DNA from: JALYZC01 sp963725645
Lineage (GTDB): Bacteria; Actinomycetota; Thermoleophilia; Solirubrobacterales; Solirubrobacteraceae
Assembly (NCBI GenBank): GCA_963725645.1
Contig: CAVRZD010000002.1
Span: forward strand, 806,001 to 870,000
Direction of reading: 5' to 3'
DNA length: 64,000 nucleotides
Shown here: piece after piece, positions 16,641 to 25,621 of the stretch
Layout of the letters: each line of letters starts with the position of its first letter
Numbering within the stretch: position 1 is the first letter of the stretch
Made by a program: the position numbers and the translations under genes
The notes under the pieces: generated by a model
Told to the model about the DNA's origin: nothing
The model's database searches: none
What the model saw: the letters and a program-made list of their open reading frames with translations, nothing else

Positions 16641-17081
16641 ATGCCTCGGGTCCTCGTCGTCGACGACAGCGCCGATGTTCGGTTGCTCCTCAGGCGCGTG
16701 CTCTCCGCTGACGGATGGGACGTCGAGGAGGCCGACGGCGGCATGCCCGCGCTGGAGCGGCTGGATCGGGGCGAGCCGCCGGCGCTCGTGCTGCTCGACG
16801 TGCAGATGCCCGACACCGACGGCTGGAAGGTGCTCGCCGCGATCCGCGCGTCCTCGCGGGCGGCGGAGGTGCCCGTGATCATGTGCACGGTCAGGTCGCT
16901 GCCCGCGGACGCCGAGCGCGCCTGGAGGCTCGAGTGCGACGGCTACGTCTCAAAGCCCTTCGACACCGTCGAGCTTCAGCGCGTCTCGCGCGAGGTCGCC
17001 GGGCGCGACCGGGCCGCCCGCGAGCGCGCGCGCCAGGCCGGCCTCGCCGAGGCGCGCGACCGGGGCCGCGAAGCGGGGTAG
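16641..17081 (+). CDS. Single-domain response regulator (CheY-like)
   Basis: The protein is 146 aa. A receiver domain shows VLVVDDSADVR (acidic pair), phosphoacceptor Asp in LVLLDVQMP (about D53) and the conserved Lys in GYVSKPF. After the receiver there is only a basic helix (RDRAARERARQAGLAEARD), with no DNA-binding or output domain. It starts 1 nt after the membrane protein stop. It probably receives phosphate from the upstream kinase and acts by protein contact. Confidence 0.9.
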   Translation: MPRVLVVDDSADVRLLLRRVLSADGWDVEEADGGMPALERLDRGEPPALVLLDVQMPDTDGWKVLAAIRASSRAAEVPVIMCTVRSLPADAERAWRLECDGYVSKPFDTVELQRVSREVAGRDRAARERARQAGLAEARDRGREAG

Positions 17082-17084
17082 GGT
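17079..17084 (+). promoter_or_regulatory. -10-like TAGGGT before the second receiver gene
   Basis: TAGGGT ends 6 nt before the GTG at 17091, so the second receiver may also be transcribed from its own leaderless promoter inside the operon. Confidence 0.45.
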
Positions 17085-17090
17085 CATCCC

Positions 17091-17468
17091 GTGGCCATCG
17101 GCGCCCTCATCGTTGACGACCAGCGCGACGTGCGCATGCTGATGCGCGTCGTCATCGAGGAGGCCAACGAGGAGCTGTTCGTGGCCTGCGAGGCCGCGAG
17201 CGGCGACGAGGCGATCGAGCGGATCGACGCGTGCGACCCCACCGTCGTGCTGCTCGACTACATGATGCCCGAGGTCGACGGGCTCGAGACGGCGGAGCGG
17301 ATCCGCGAACGGCGACCCGGGCAGCCGATCATCATGTACAGCGCGTTCGTGGACGACCGGCTCCTCGAGCGCGCACGCGAGATGGGAATCTCGGCTTGCC
17401 TGAGCAAGGGCGATTTCATGCACATTCCCGACGCGATGCGCGCAGTGGCGTCCGGAGCGGCGGGCTGA
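17091..17468 (+). CDS. Single-domain response regulator (CheY-like)
   Basis: The protein is 125 aa, a receiver domain only: GALIVDDQRDVRMLM, Asp in VVLLDYMMPEVDG (about D56), Thr/Ser position in IIMYSAF and Lys in ACLSKGDF. Two stand-alone receivers after one kinase suggest a branched pathway. GTG start. The stop overlaps the next start as TGATG. Confidence 0.9.
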   Translation: MAIGALIVDDQRDVRMLMRVVIEEANEELFVACEAASGDEAIERIDACDPTVVLLDYMMPEVDGLETAERIRERRPGQPIIMYSAFVDDRLLERAREMGISACLSKGDFMHIPDAMRAVASGAAG

Positions 17469-17731
17469 TGCCGCCGGACGCCGCGTCCTTCCAGCAGCGC
17501 CGTCCGCACGACTGGATGGCGGCGCAGGCGCTGGGGTGGGGGCCGCCGGCCGGGCCACGGCGCCCCGACCGGGTCAGCCGGCGCTTCCGCGTCCTGCTGG
17601 CGCTCTTCGTGGTCGTTGTGGTCGCATGGTCGCTGGTGCCGCTCGTCGTCCCGCGCAGCTCGGGGCTGGCGAAGTCCCCCGTCGGACCGGTCTTCTACTG
17701 CCCGCTCCACACGGCGCTCGGTTCCCGGTAG
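17468..17731 (+). CDS. Small single-span membrane protein
   Basis: The protein is 87 aa. After a polar N-terminus (MPPDAASFQQRRPHDWMAAQ) there is one transmembrane helix (FRVLLALFVVVVVAWSLVPL), then a short outside tail with one Cys (VFYCPLHTALGSR). The ATG overlaps the receiver gene stop, so it belongs to the signalling operon. Not recognised. Confidence 0.55.
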   Translation: MPPDAASFQQRRPHDWMAAQALGWGPPAGPRRPDRVSRRFRVLLALFVVVVVAWSLVPLVVPRSSGLAKSPVGPVFYCPLHTALGSR

Positions 17732-17769
17732 GCGCCCCCCGGCGGGCTCGCACCGGCCCCCGGGTCGGA

Positions 17770-17775
17770 TAGCGT
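17770..17775 (+). promoter_or_regulatory. -10-like TAGCGT, leaderless cydA promoter
   Basis: TAGCGT ends 6 nt before the GTG start of cydA at 17782. Confidence 0.5.
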
Positions 17776-17781
17776 GGCCGC

Positions 17782-19161
17782 GTGAGCCTGACCGGATTCC
17801 TCGCCGCCTCGTCCCAGCTCCTTCCGGCCCGGGAGCAGATGGCGTTCACGCTCGGCTTTCACATCGTGCTGGCCTCGATGGGCGTCGCGTTCCCCGCCAT
17901 CACGCTGATCGCCAACTACCGCGGCGTCCGCAAGGGCGACGAGACGTCCCTGACGCTCGCGCGGCGGTGGTCGAAGGTGATGGCCGTGCTGTTCGCCGTG
18001 GGCGCCGTCACCGGCACGGTGCTCACGTTCGAGTTCGGCCTGCTCTGGCCCGGCCTGATGAAGCGCTACGGCGAGGTGTTCGGGATCCCGTTCGCGGTCG
18101 AGGGTCTCTTCTTCTTCACCGAGGCGATCTTCATCGCGATCTACATCTACGGCTGGAAGCGCCTGCGGCCGTGGCCGCACTTCTGGACCGGCGTGCCGAT
18201 CGTCATCGCGGGGATCGGCGGTGCGCTCTCGGTGGTGGCCGCGAACTCGTGGATGAACCAGCCCGGCGGCTTTCACACGGCGGCGGACGGCAGCGTCACC
18301 TCCGTCCAGCCCTTCGACGTGATCTTCAACAACGCCTGGTCCTACGAGGTCCCGCACATGATCCTCGCCGCCTACATGGTCGCCGGGTTCCTGATCGCCT
18401 CGGTGTACGCGGTCGGGATGCTGCGCGGGCGCCGCGACCGCTACCACCGGATCGGATTCCTGATCCCGTTCACGGTGGCCGCGATCGCGACGCCGGTGCA
18501 GCTGCTCGTCGGCGACACCGCGGCGCGGGCGATCGCCAAGGACCAGCCGATCAAGTTCGCCTCGATGGAGTACGTGCAGAAGACGCAGACGCACGCGCCC
18601 GAGTGGATCGGGGGCATCTACCACGACGGGAAGGTCTCGCTCGGGGTCTCGATTCCCGGGCTCGACTCGTTCCTGGTCGGCTTCTCCACCGACACCAAGG
18701 TGACCGGCTGGAACACCGTGCCCGCGAACGACCGCCCGCCCTCGCCGACGCTGCTGCACCTGTCCTTCGACGCCATGGTCGGGATCGGCTCGGCGCTGCT
18801 CCTGCTGGGAGCGTGGCTCGCCTTCTCGTGGTGGCGAAGACGCGACATCCCGCAGACGGTCTGGTTCCTGCGGGCCGCCGCGGTGTCGGGGGTCGCCGCG
18901 GTGGCGGCGCTGGAGTGCGGCTGGATCGTGACGGAGGTCGGCCGACAGCCGTGGACCGTCTACAAGCTGCTGCGCACCGAGGACGCCGTCACGGGCGCGC
19001 ACGGCATCTGGCTCACGTTCGCGGGGGTGCTGGTGCTCTACACGGCGCTCGGGGTCGCCACCGTGCTTGCCCTGCGGGTGCTGGCGCGCCGCTGGCGTGA
19101 GGGCGAGGCCGAGCAGGAGCCGGTGCCCTACGGCCCGCCGGCGGAGCGGGGGGCCGCCTAG
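17782..19161 (+). CDS. cydA: Cytochrome bd oxidase subunit I
   Basis: The protein is 459 aa, a short-Q-loop type. AREQMAFTLGFHIVLASMGV holds an early heme-ligand His, followed by LFAVGAVTGTVLTFEFGLLW, FFFTEAIFIAIYIYGW, and near the end VTEVGRQPWTVYKLLRTEDAV, the family signature. It is the quinol-oxidising, heme b558/b595/d subunit of the high-affinity terminal oxidase in the cytoplasmic membrane, used at low oxygen or under nitrosative stress. GTG start just after a -10-like hexamer. cydB follows with a 1-nt overlap; cydCD are not in the window. Confidence 0.95.
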   Translation: MSLTGFLAASSQLLPAREQMAFTLGFHIVLASMGVAFPAITLIANYRGVRKGDETSLTLARRWSKVMAVLFAVGAVTGTVLTFEFGLLWPGLMKRYGEVFGIPFAVEGLFFFTEAIFIAIYIYGWKRLRPWPHFWTGVPIVIAGIGGALSVVAANSWMNQPGGFHTAADGSVTSVQPFDVIFNNAWSYEVPHMILAAYMVAGFLIASVYAVGMLRGRRDRYHRIGFLIPFTVAAIATPVQLLVGDTAARAIAKDQPIKFASMEYVQKTQTHAPEWIGGIYHDGKVSLGVSIPGLDSFLVGFSTDTKVTGWNTVPANDRPPSPTLLHLSFDAMVGIGSALLLLGAWLAFSWWRRRDIPQTVWFLRAAAVSGVAAVAALECGWIVTEVGRQPWTVYKLLRTEDAVTGAHGIWLTFAGVLVLYTALGVATVLALRVLARRWREGEAEQEPVPYGPPAERGAA

Positions 19162-20192
19162 TGCCCGACGTGGTGGCCGTGGAGCTGTGGCTCGGCGTGA
19201 CCGCGTACGCCGTGCTCGCCGGCGCCGACTTCGGTGCGGGCTTCTGGGACCTGGTGGCCGGCGGCGCCGCCCGCGGGGCGCGCCCGCGCGCGCTGATCGA
19301 CCGCGCCATCACGCCGGTGTGGGAGGCCAACCACGTGTGGCTGATCTTCATCCTCGTCGTTCTCTGGACCGGGTTCCCCGACGCCTTTGCCGCGATCTTC
19401 TCGACGCTCTTCGTCCCGCTCACGCTGGCGGCGCTGGGCATCGTGCTGCGGGGCGCCGGCTTCGCCCTGCGCCACGTGGCGGGCCGGCTGGAGGTCCAGC
19501 GGGTGCTCGGCGCCGCGTTCGCGATCTCCTCCGTGATGACGCCGTTCTTCATGGGCACCGTGATCGGTGCGGTCGTCTCCGGCCGCGTCCCGGCGGAGGG
19601 CCATGGCGACCGGCTGACGAGCTGGTGCAACGCGACGTCGTTCGTGATCGGGTTCCTGTTCGTTGCCACCTGCGCCTACCTGGCCGCCACGTTCCTCGTC
19701 GCCGACGCCCGCCGCGCCGGCGACGCGGAGCTCGAGGGGTACTTCCGGCGGCGGGCGCTCGGTGCCGGCGTCGTCGCGGGTGCGCTGGCGGCCGCCGGCA
19801 TCGTGGTGCTGCGCGACGACGCGCGCTACGTCTACGACGGCCTCACGAGCGACGGGCTGCCGCTCGTGATCGTGTCGGCGCTGTGCGGCATCGCCGCCCT
19901 CGGCCTGCTCGCGCGCGGCAACGCGATCCGGGCGCGGCCGTTCGCCGTCGCGGCCGTCGCGGCCGTCGTGTGGGGGTGGGGGATCGCCCAGCACCCGTAC
20001 CTGCTGCCGAAGACGCTGACCATCGACGCCGCCGCCGCGCCCCACGCGACGCTGGTCTCGCTCGTCGTCGTGCTGGGCCTCGCCGTCGCGATCATCGGGC
20101 CGGCGCTCGGGCTGCTCTACACGCTGCACCAGCGCAGCACACTGGACGAGCAGGCGCGGTCGCCGGGGGAGGCGGGCCAGGCGTCGGGCTAG
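19161..20192 (+). CDS. cydB: Cytochrome bd oxidase subunit II
   Basis: The protein is 343 aa with about eight to nine transmembrane segments. The N-terminus VELWLGVTAYAVLAGADFGA, with FDFGxG replaced by ADFGAG, and then PVWEANHVWLIFILVVLWTG are family hallmarks. It packs with CydA as the second core subunit. GTG start overlapping the cydA TAG by 1 nt, so translation is coupled. The C-terminal tail after LYTLHQRSTLDEQ is short. Confidence 0.95.
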   Translation: MPDVVAVELWLGVTAYAVLAGADFGAGFWDLVAGGAARGARPRALIDRAITPVWEANHVWLIFILVVLWTGFPDAFAAIFSTLFVPLTLAALGIVLRGAGFALRHVAGRLEVQRVLGAAFAISSVMTPFFMGTVIGAVVSGRVPAEGHGDRLTSWCNATSFVIGFLFVATCAYLAATFLVADARRAGDAELEGYFRRRALGAGVVAGALAAAGIVVLRDDARYVYDGLTSDGLPLVIVSALCGIAALGLLARGNAIRARPFAVAAVAAVVWGWGIAQHPYLLPKTLTIDAAAAPHATLVSLVVVLGLAVAIIGPALGLLYTLHQRSTLDEQARSPGEAGQASG

Positions 20193-20241
20193 CGCCTCGC
20201 TCGCGCTGCAGCGCCGACGGGAGTAGCGTTGGCGCGCCGTC

Positions 20242-21138
20242 ATGAATCGTCACGCCAGTTCCGCCGCAGGGGCCGCGGCCGCCCTGGTCGTCGTTGCCCT
20301 GCTCGCCCCGGCGAGCTCCCGCTCGGCGGACGCGCTCGACGAGCCGGGCCAGAAGCCCGGGCCGACCGGCGCCATCGTCTACGGACCATCGTCCTGCCCG
20401 CCGCTCGCGGTCCGCGAGGTCCTCGCGGTGAACTCGCAGGTCGACTTCAACCAGAAGGTCACCGCGGGCGAGCCCGTGGCGGTGAGCGGCTGCGACTGGT
20501 ACCCGGCTCTGGGCTGTTCCAACCGGGTCGACCTCACGATCAAGGACTCGGCCGGCGTCACACGGTCGCTGGGAAGCGCCAGGCCGGTCGGCGGCGGGAT
20601 CAGCATCGACTCCGACGCCCGGTTCCTCTTCGGCCTGGTCAAGACCAGGGTCCGCGGCGGCGGCACCGTGCCGCAGCAGACGGCGCCCGGAAAGGCCACC
20701 GTGTACGGCGCGCAGGGGGTCTCGATCAAGCTGCCGCTGCTGGGCTGCCGCAAGCTGTTCACGGCGCGCGCGAAGACCCGCCCCGGCCTCGTGGTGCTGC
20801 CGCCGACCGTCGACAGCTTCGCGATCACCAACCAGGCCGTCTCCGACGTTCGCCAGGGCGGCCAGGCCACGCTCGTCTGGACGCAGAGCCGCGCCGCGCA
20901 CGCGCGCGTGTCGCTGCTCTACCGCCTCACGCCCGGCACGCCGGTCGACGCGGGCGTTCCGCTCGACGCGGACCGGCCGGCCGGCCGGAACACGCTGGCC
21001 GTCCCGCTCTCGGTTGGCGGGAAGCCGCTGCCGGCGGGCGACTACACGATCCGGATCGAGGTGATCGACCCGCCGGACTCGGGCATCCTCCCGGCGCGGC
21101 CGAAGACCGTCGACTTCACGGTGCCGTTCGCGCCATGA
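20242..21138 (+). CDS. Secreted protein of unknown function
   Basis: The protein is 298 aa with a clear signal peptide (SSAAGAAAALVVVALLAPAS). The mature part is beta-rich, with Cys in PSSCPPLAV, SGCDWYPALGCSN and LLGCRKLF that could pair outside the cell. The last third has the shape of an Ig-like domain (VRQGGQATLVWTQSRAAHAR ... LPAGDYTIRIEVIDP). TAGCGT lies 12 nt upstream. The stop overlaps the next gene start (ATGA). The pair resembles secreted structural or binding proteins; no enzyme motif is visible. Confidence 0.65.
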   Translation: MNRHASSAAGAAAALVVVALLAPASSRSADALDEPGQKPGPTGAIVYGPSSCPPLAVREVLAVNSQVDFNQKVTAGEPVAVSGCDWYPALGCSNRVDLTIKDSAGVTRSLGSARPVGGGISIDSDARFLFGLVKTRVRGGGTVPQQTAPGKATVYGAQGVSIKLPLLGCRKLFTARAKTRPGLVVLPPTVDSFAITNQAVSDVRQGGQATLVWTQSRAAHARVSLLYRLTPGTPVDAGVPLDADRPAGRNTLAVPLSVGGKPLPAGDYTIRIEVIDPPDSGILPARPKTVDFTVPFAP

Positions 21139-22688
21139 GACGGGCGCTCCTCATCGCCGTCCTCGCATTCCTCGCCGCGCCGCCGGCCGGCGCGCTCGCC
21201 GCGACCATCCACACGAAGATGCGCGTGTACTCGAAGCTCGACGACCGCCCGGAGGGCTACTTCCTCGCGGGGGACACCATGCACGTCGTGGCCCACAACT
21301 TCGTCCCGAAGCCGCTCTGCTCGGCCAACGCGAAGTTCACGCTCATCGACAGCGCCGGCCACCACTTCGGCCTCGGGTCGACCCACCCCGGCTACGGCCA
21401 GTACGGCGAGGGCCTCGTGCGCCGCGACATCCCGGTCCCGCCCGGCGTGGCGTTCGGCACCGGGCGCATCGAGTCCGAGCAGAAGTGCCGCATCCGGCGG
21501 GCCGCCGGCCATCACGGCTTCGTGCGCATCGACCCCCACGGCCCGGTCCCGCGGGTGACGTCGGCGGCGGTGGCGGACGTGGTCAGCGGGGACAGGACCA
21601 AGCTGTCGTTCGCGCTCAACCGCTACGCCTACGTGCGGATCGGCCTCGAGCTCGAGCTCGTCGCCGGCGACTGGCGCGAGATCGACGTCCCCGTCGACCG
21701 GCAGTTCGTCGACGCGGGCGGCCACACGCTGAAGTGGCGGGCCGCGCTGGACGCCAAGCTGCCGCCCGGGCACTATCGCTTCCGCATCACGCCGCGGGCG
21801 CCCACGATCCAGGATCCCGGACCGGCCCGGACGCAGGACTTCTACGTGGCATCGGCCTTCGGGCAGGGCAAGCTCGGCGCCCCGTCCGGTGCGCTGGTCT
21901 TCGGCGATCCCCTCCGGCTCGGCGTCGCCGACGGGACCCGCAACCGCGTCCAGGTGTTCCGCCCCGACGGCGCGCTGGCGCTCACGATCCCGAGCCTGTC
22001 GCGCCCGCTCGACCTGGCGTTCGCCTCGCCCTTCTACCTCGTCGCGAGCTCCGGCTCGCATCGCGTCGTGCGGGTCCAGGTGGTCGGGCCCCAGGACGGG
22101 AGCAAGCAGCAGACGATCCAGTACTCGGCGTTCGCCGGTGGGCCCGGCAGCGGCTCGGGCCAGTTCGCGGGGTCGGGGCCCGTGGCCGTCGCCGCGACGC
22201 CGCTCAACGGCGGCCGGATGTACGTCGTCGACGGGCGGACGGCTCGGGTCCAGGCATTCGACCTGTCGGGCCGGCTGCAGTCGGTCACCGCCGCGGGCGG
22301 TCTCCGCGCGCCGGCGGCGATCGCGGTGGCCGGCGACGGCACGCTGTGGATCGGCGACCCGGCGGCCGGGCGGGTCGTGCACACCACGGCCGGCGGGAGC
22401 CGGCTCTCGCAGGTCACGATCGCGCGCCGGCCGGTGGCGGTCGAGGTGGACGCCGGTGGGCGCGTGCTGGTCAGCGACGCCGCCACCGCGCGGGTCTTCG
22501 TCCTCTCGCCCGCGGGGACGGCGGGCGCCGCGCGACTCGCGCCCGTCTCGCGCCGCGGACCGCAGCCGCGGGGGCTCGGCGCGGGCCTGCTCGCCCGCCC
22601 GGCGGGCGTGGCGGCGATCGGCGTGGCCGGCGACGTGTTCGTCGTGGACGCCACCAGGAAGCGCGTCCTCCGGTTCCGCGCGCCCTGA
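21135..22688 (+). CDS. Secreted NHL/beta-propeller-like protein
   Basis: The protein is 517 aa with a signal peptide (RRALLIAVLAFLAAPPAGAL). Residues about 140-245 form an Ig-like module ending GHYRFRITPRAPTIQDPG, related to the C-terminus of the preceding protein. From about 255 come NHL-type blades: RVQVFRPDGALALTIP, RVVRVQVVGPQDG, RVQAFDLSGRLQSVTAAGG, GDGTLWIGDPAAGRVVHTT, GGRVLVSDAATARVFVLSP and VFVVDATRKRVLRFRAP. It is probably exported and binds a protein or polymer. Coupled with the gene upstream. Confidence 0.7.
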   Translation: MRRALLIAVLAFLAAPPAGALAATIHTKMRVYSKLDDRPEGYFLAGDTMHVVAHNFVPKPLCSANAKFTLIDSAGHHFGLGSTHPGYGQYGEGLVRRDIPVPPGVAFGTGRIESEQKCRIRRAAGHHGFVRIDPHGPVPRVTSAAVADVVSGDRTKLSFALNRYAYVRIGLELELVAGDWREIDVPVDRQFVDAGGHTLKWRAALDAKLPPGHYRFRITPRAPTIQDPGPARTQDFYVASAFGQGKLGAPSGALVFGDPLRLGVADGTRNRVQVFRPDGALALTIPSLSRPLDLAFASPFYLVASSGSHRVVRVQVVGPQDGSKQQTIQYSAFAGGPGSGSGQFAGSGPVAVAATPLNGGRMYVVDGRTARVQAFDLSGRLQSVTAAGGLRAPAAIAVAGDGTLWIGDPAAGRVVHTTAGGSRLSQVTIARRPVAVEVDAGGRVLVSDAATARVFVLSPAGTAGAARLAPVSRRGPQPRGLGAGLLARPAGVAAIGVAGDVFVVDATRKRVLRFRAP

Positions 22689-22704
22689 GGCCCGTGGGGC
22701 CGGG

Positions 22705-22710
22705 TAGCAT
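22705..22710 (+). promoter_or_regulatory. -10-like TAGCAT, leaderless promoter
   Basis: TAGCAT ends 7 nt before the ATG at 22718. Confidence 0.5.
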
Positions 22711-22717
22711 CGGGCCC

Positions 22718-23470
22718 ATGATCCTCGAGCGCTCGATGACCGAGCAGTTCCTCTCCAACACCTACCTGGTGGCCGACGAGGACGGCGGCACCGCGGTGAT
22801 GATCGACGCCGGCGGCCCGGTCCAGCCGCTGCTGGCCGCGATCGACGACCGGGGCCTGACGCTCTCCCACGTCCTGCTCACCCATCACCACTACGACCAC
22901 GTATGCGAGCTCGACCAGGTCCTGGCTCGGCACCCCGACGCGGAGGTGCTGATCCATCCCGCCGAGCGCGACCAGGTCGAGGGCGCGACCGGGACGATCG
23001 AGCCGGGGGACGTCGTCGAGGCCGGGGGGCTGCGGATCGAGGCGATCCACACCCCGGGCCACACCGCGGGCATGCTCTCGTTCCTCGTCGACGGCAATGT
23101 CTTCACGGGGGACACGCTGTTCAAGAACTCGGTCGGCGGCGTGCGCGCACCGGGCCACACGACCTATGCGGACCTGAAGGCGTCGATCATGGACCGGCTG
23201 ATGGCGCTGCCGCCCGACACCGCCATCCACCCGGGTCACACCGACCCGACCACGGTCGCCGACGAGTGGGAGGGCAACGCCTTCATCCGGGTGTGGCGCG
23301 GGCTGGACCCCGAGGGCGACGAGCCCTGCACCGCACTGGGCGAGCCCGCGACGCTCGTGCTGCTCGGCGACGACTACGACGGCGGCCACAAGGCGTGGGT
23401 GCGCTGGCCCGACGGCGCCGACGACATCGTGCCCGGGTCCCAGGTGCGGCGAGAGGGCCAGATGAGCTAG
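22718..23470 (+). CDS. MBL-fold metallo-hydrolase, glyoxalase II-like
   Basis: The protein is 250 aa. VLLTHHHYDHVCELD is the HxHxDH metal box, AIHTPGHTAGML supplies the next His, VFTGDTLF the bridging Asp and IHPGHTDPTTV the last His. These are glyoxalase II/persulfide-dioxygenase-type positions. A C-terminal tail of about 60 aa (WVRWPDGADDIVPGSQV) is not part of the core. It probably hydrolyses a thioester or similar small substrate with two metals in the cytosol. A leaderless promoter lies 7 nt upstream. Confidence 0.85.
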   Translation: MILERSMTEQFLSNTYLVADEDGGTAVMIDAGGPVQPLLAAIDDRGLTLSHVLLTHHHYDHVCELDQVLARHPDAEVLIHPAERDQVEGATGTIEPGDVVEAGGLRIEAIHTPGHTAGMLSFLVDGNVFTGDTLFKNSVGGVRAPGHTTYADLKASIMDRLMALPPDTAIHPGHTDPTTVADEWEGNAFIRVWRGLDPEGDEPCTALGEPATLVLLGDDYDGGHKAWVRWPDGADDIVPGSQVRREGQMS

Positions 23471-23501
23471 GCGGGCGCCCGGCGGTCGCGACCGCCGCCC
23501 C

Positions 23502-23507
23502 TAGGAT
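23502..23507 (+). promoter_or_regulatory. -10-like TAGGAT, leaderless promoter
   Basis: TAGGAT ends 7 nt before the ATG at 23515. Confidence 0.5.
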
Positions 23508-23514
23508 GTGGCGC

Positions 23515-24897
23515 ATGGCGCGCGACAAGATCCCCACCTCGCGCGCGCGCCGGACGGCGCGGGTCGGCCGGGCCGCGGCCGGCCAGGCGGTCCGGCAGGC
23601 CGGCACGCACGTCGCGAACGTCGCCCGCTCGGAGGACGGGGCGGCCAAGGCCCTGGAGAAGCGCCACCTCGACGCCGCCGAGCAGATCGTGACCGTGCTC
23701 GGGACGATGAAGGGCGCGGCCATGAAGCTCGGGCAGGTGATGTCGTTCCTCGACGTCGGCCTCGTGCCCGAGGAGCACCGCGACGAGTTCCAGCGCAAGC
23801 TCGGCGAGCTGCGCGACGCGGCCCCGAACGTCCGCTTCGACGACATGCGCAAGGTGATGGAGGCGGAGTTCGACGAGCCGCTCGAGGAGGTGTTCGGGTC
23901 CTTCGAGGAGGAGCCGATCGCCGCGGCCTCGATCGGCCAGGTCTACCGCGCGCAGCTGCACGACGGCCGCGACGTGGCGGTGAAGGTCCAGTACCCGGGC
24001 GTGGCGGCGGCGGTCCGGGCCGACATGCAGAACCTCGGGCTGATCCTGCGCCTGATGCAGCGCGTGGCGCCCGGGATCGACGTGAAGGCGCTGGCCGAGG
24101 AGGTGCGCCTGCGCATCTACGAGGAGCTCGACTACGAGCTCGAGGCCCAGAACCAGCGGTCGCTGGCACGGATCTTCCGCCGCCACCCGTTCATCGTGGT
24201 CCCCGACGTGGTCACCCGCCTGTCGCACGAGCGCGTCGTCGTGAGCGAGTTCGTCGAGGGGCGCGGCTTCGAGTCGCTCAAGGGCGACCCGCAGGCGGAT
24301 CGCGACCGGCTCGGCGAGATCATCTTCCGGTTCTTCATGGGCTGCCTGTACCGCCACCGACAGTTCTCGGGTGACCCGCATCCCGGCAACTTCATGCTGA
24401 TGGAGGACGGGAAGGTCGCGTTCCTGGACTTCGGCCTGTTCAAGCGCATGGAGCGCGAACCGGTTGCGCTCGAGCTGGCCTGCCAGCGGGCGACGGTCGA
24501 GGGCGACCGCGACGAGCTGCACCGGTTGCTGGCCGACTCGGGCTTCCTGCCCGAGCCCGAGAAGGTCGACGTCGACGAGCTCTACGACTACGTGCGCGAC
24601 TCGATCTGGTGGTACACGACCGACGAGGAGATCACCCTCACGCCCGAGGTCGCCACCGAGGTCATGATCGAGGCCTCCGACCCGCGGTCCAGCCACTTCC
24701 GCCACATGCGCCATCAGGACATGCGGCCCGAGCACCTGTTCGGGCGCCGAATGGAGATGCTCACGCTCGCGGTCCTCGGCCAGCTGCGCGCGCGCAACAA
24801 CTGGCACCGGATCGCGCGCGAGTGGATGTACGGCGACGACCCGGTCACGGAGCTGGGCCGCGCCGAGGCTGAGTTCTACACCCGCAAGGCGGCGTGA
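23515..24897 (+). CDS. ABC1/UbiB-family atypical kinase
   Basis: The protein is 460 aa. The family signature KxGQ appears in MKLGQVMSF, the Ala-rich loop in AAASIGQVYRAQL, the ATP-binding Lys in VAVKVQYPG, then QFSGDPHPGNFML with catalytic Asp and Asn, and FLDFGLFKRM with the metal Asp. UbiB/COQ8 proteins are ATPases that support isoprenoid-quinone metabolism; menaquinone-using actinobacteria have several of unknown target. The TVP38-type membrane protein follows in a GTGA overlap, so both may act at the membrane. Confidence 0.9.
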   Translation: MARDKIPTSRARRTARVGRAAAGQAVRQAGTHVANVARSEDGAAKALEKRHLDAAEQIVTVLGTMKGAAMKLGQVMSFLDVGLVPEEHRDEFQRKLGELRDAAPNVRFDDMRKVMEAEFDEPLEEVFGSFEEEPIAAASIGQVYRAQLHDGRDVAVKVQYPGVAAAVRADMQNLGLILRLMQRVAPGIDVKALAEEVRLRIYEELDYELEAQNQRSLARIFRRHPFIVVPDVVTRLSHERVVVSEFVEGRGFESLKGDPQADRDRLGEIIFRFFMGCLYRHRQFSGDPHPGNFMLMEDGKVAFLDFGLFKRMEREPVALELACQRATVEGDRDELHRLLADSGFLPEPEKVDVDELYDYVRDSIWWYTTDEEITLTPEVATEVMIEASDPRSSHFRHMRHQDMRPEHLFGRRMEMLTLAVLGQLRARNNWHRIAREWMYGDDPVTELGRAEAEFYTRKAA

Positions 24898-25613
24898 AGC
24901 ATCGCCTGCGGCTCGCCGCCCTGGTCATCGGGGTGGCGGCGCTCGCGTTGGTCGTGCTGTTGACGGTGTCGCGCTCGCCGGAGCAGGTCCGTGACGCCGT
25001 CGAGGGGACCGGCGGGTGGGCGCCGGCGCTGTTCATCGTCGTCGCCGCCGGCCTGTCGTGCGCCTTCTTCCCCTACCAGCTGCTCGCCGCGGCCAGCGGC
25101 CTGCTGTTCGGCACCGCGGCGGGCACGCCGATCACGATCGCCGCCCTGATGCTGGCCGCGGTGACGCAGTTCTCGATCTCGCGCCACGGCGGGCGCGCCG
25201 CGCTCGACGAGCTGTCGGGCCCGCGTATCCGCACCTGGCAGGACCGGATCGAGCGCGGCGGCTTCCTCGCCGTCCTGTATGCGCGGATCGCGCCGCTGAG
25301 CCCGTTCGTCGTCATCAACTACGTGTCGGGCCTGACCCGCCTGAGGATCGGCACGTTCGCGCTCGCCACCCTGATCCCCGTCATCCCGCGCGGGTTCGCG
25401 TACACCGCGCTCGGCGGGCACCTCGACAACCTCGACTCGCCGGAGGCCATCGCCGCCTTCGCCGTGCTTCTGGCGATGGGGATCGCCGGCGCGTTCCTGG
25501 CCTGGAACGGCGCCGGCCGGCCCCCGCCGCGGGTGATCCGGCGGGCGCTGCGCCGGGCGCTGCGCCGCCGGCGGTCAGCCCGCGATGGTGAAGCGGACCC
25601 GCTCGGGCCCTAG
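24894..25613 (+). CDS. TVP38/TMEM64 (DedA-like) membrane protein
   Basis: The protein is 239 aa with about six hydrophobic stretches. ALFIVVAAGLSCAFFPYQLL and LLFGTAAGTPITIAALMLAA match the SNARE-associated/VTT domain, as do the re-entrant-type AGTPITI and the Arg in YARIAPLSPFVVINYVSGL. Members are thought to move lipid head groups across the membrane. The tail is highly basic (RRALRRALRRRR). GTG start overlapping the upstream stop. Confidence 0.85.
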   Translation: MKHRLRLAALVIGVAALALVVLLTVSRSPEQVRDAVEGTGGWAPALFIVVAAGLSCAFFPYQLLAAASGLLFGTAAGTPITIAALMLAAVTQFSISRHGGRAALDELSGPRIRTWQDRIERGGFLAVLYARIAPLSPFVVINYVSGLTRLRIGTFALATLIPVIPRGFAYTALGGHLDNLDSPEAIAAFAVLLAMGIAGAFLAWNGAGRPPPRVIRRALRRALRRRRSARDGEADPLGP

Positions 25614-25621
25614 CGGACCCG

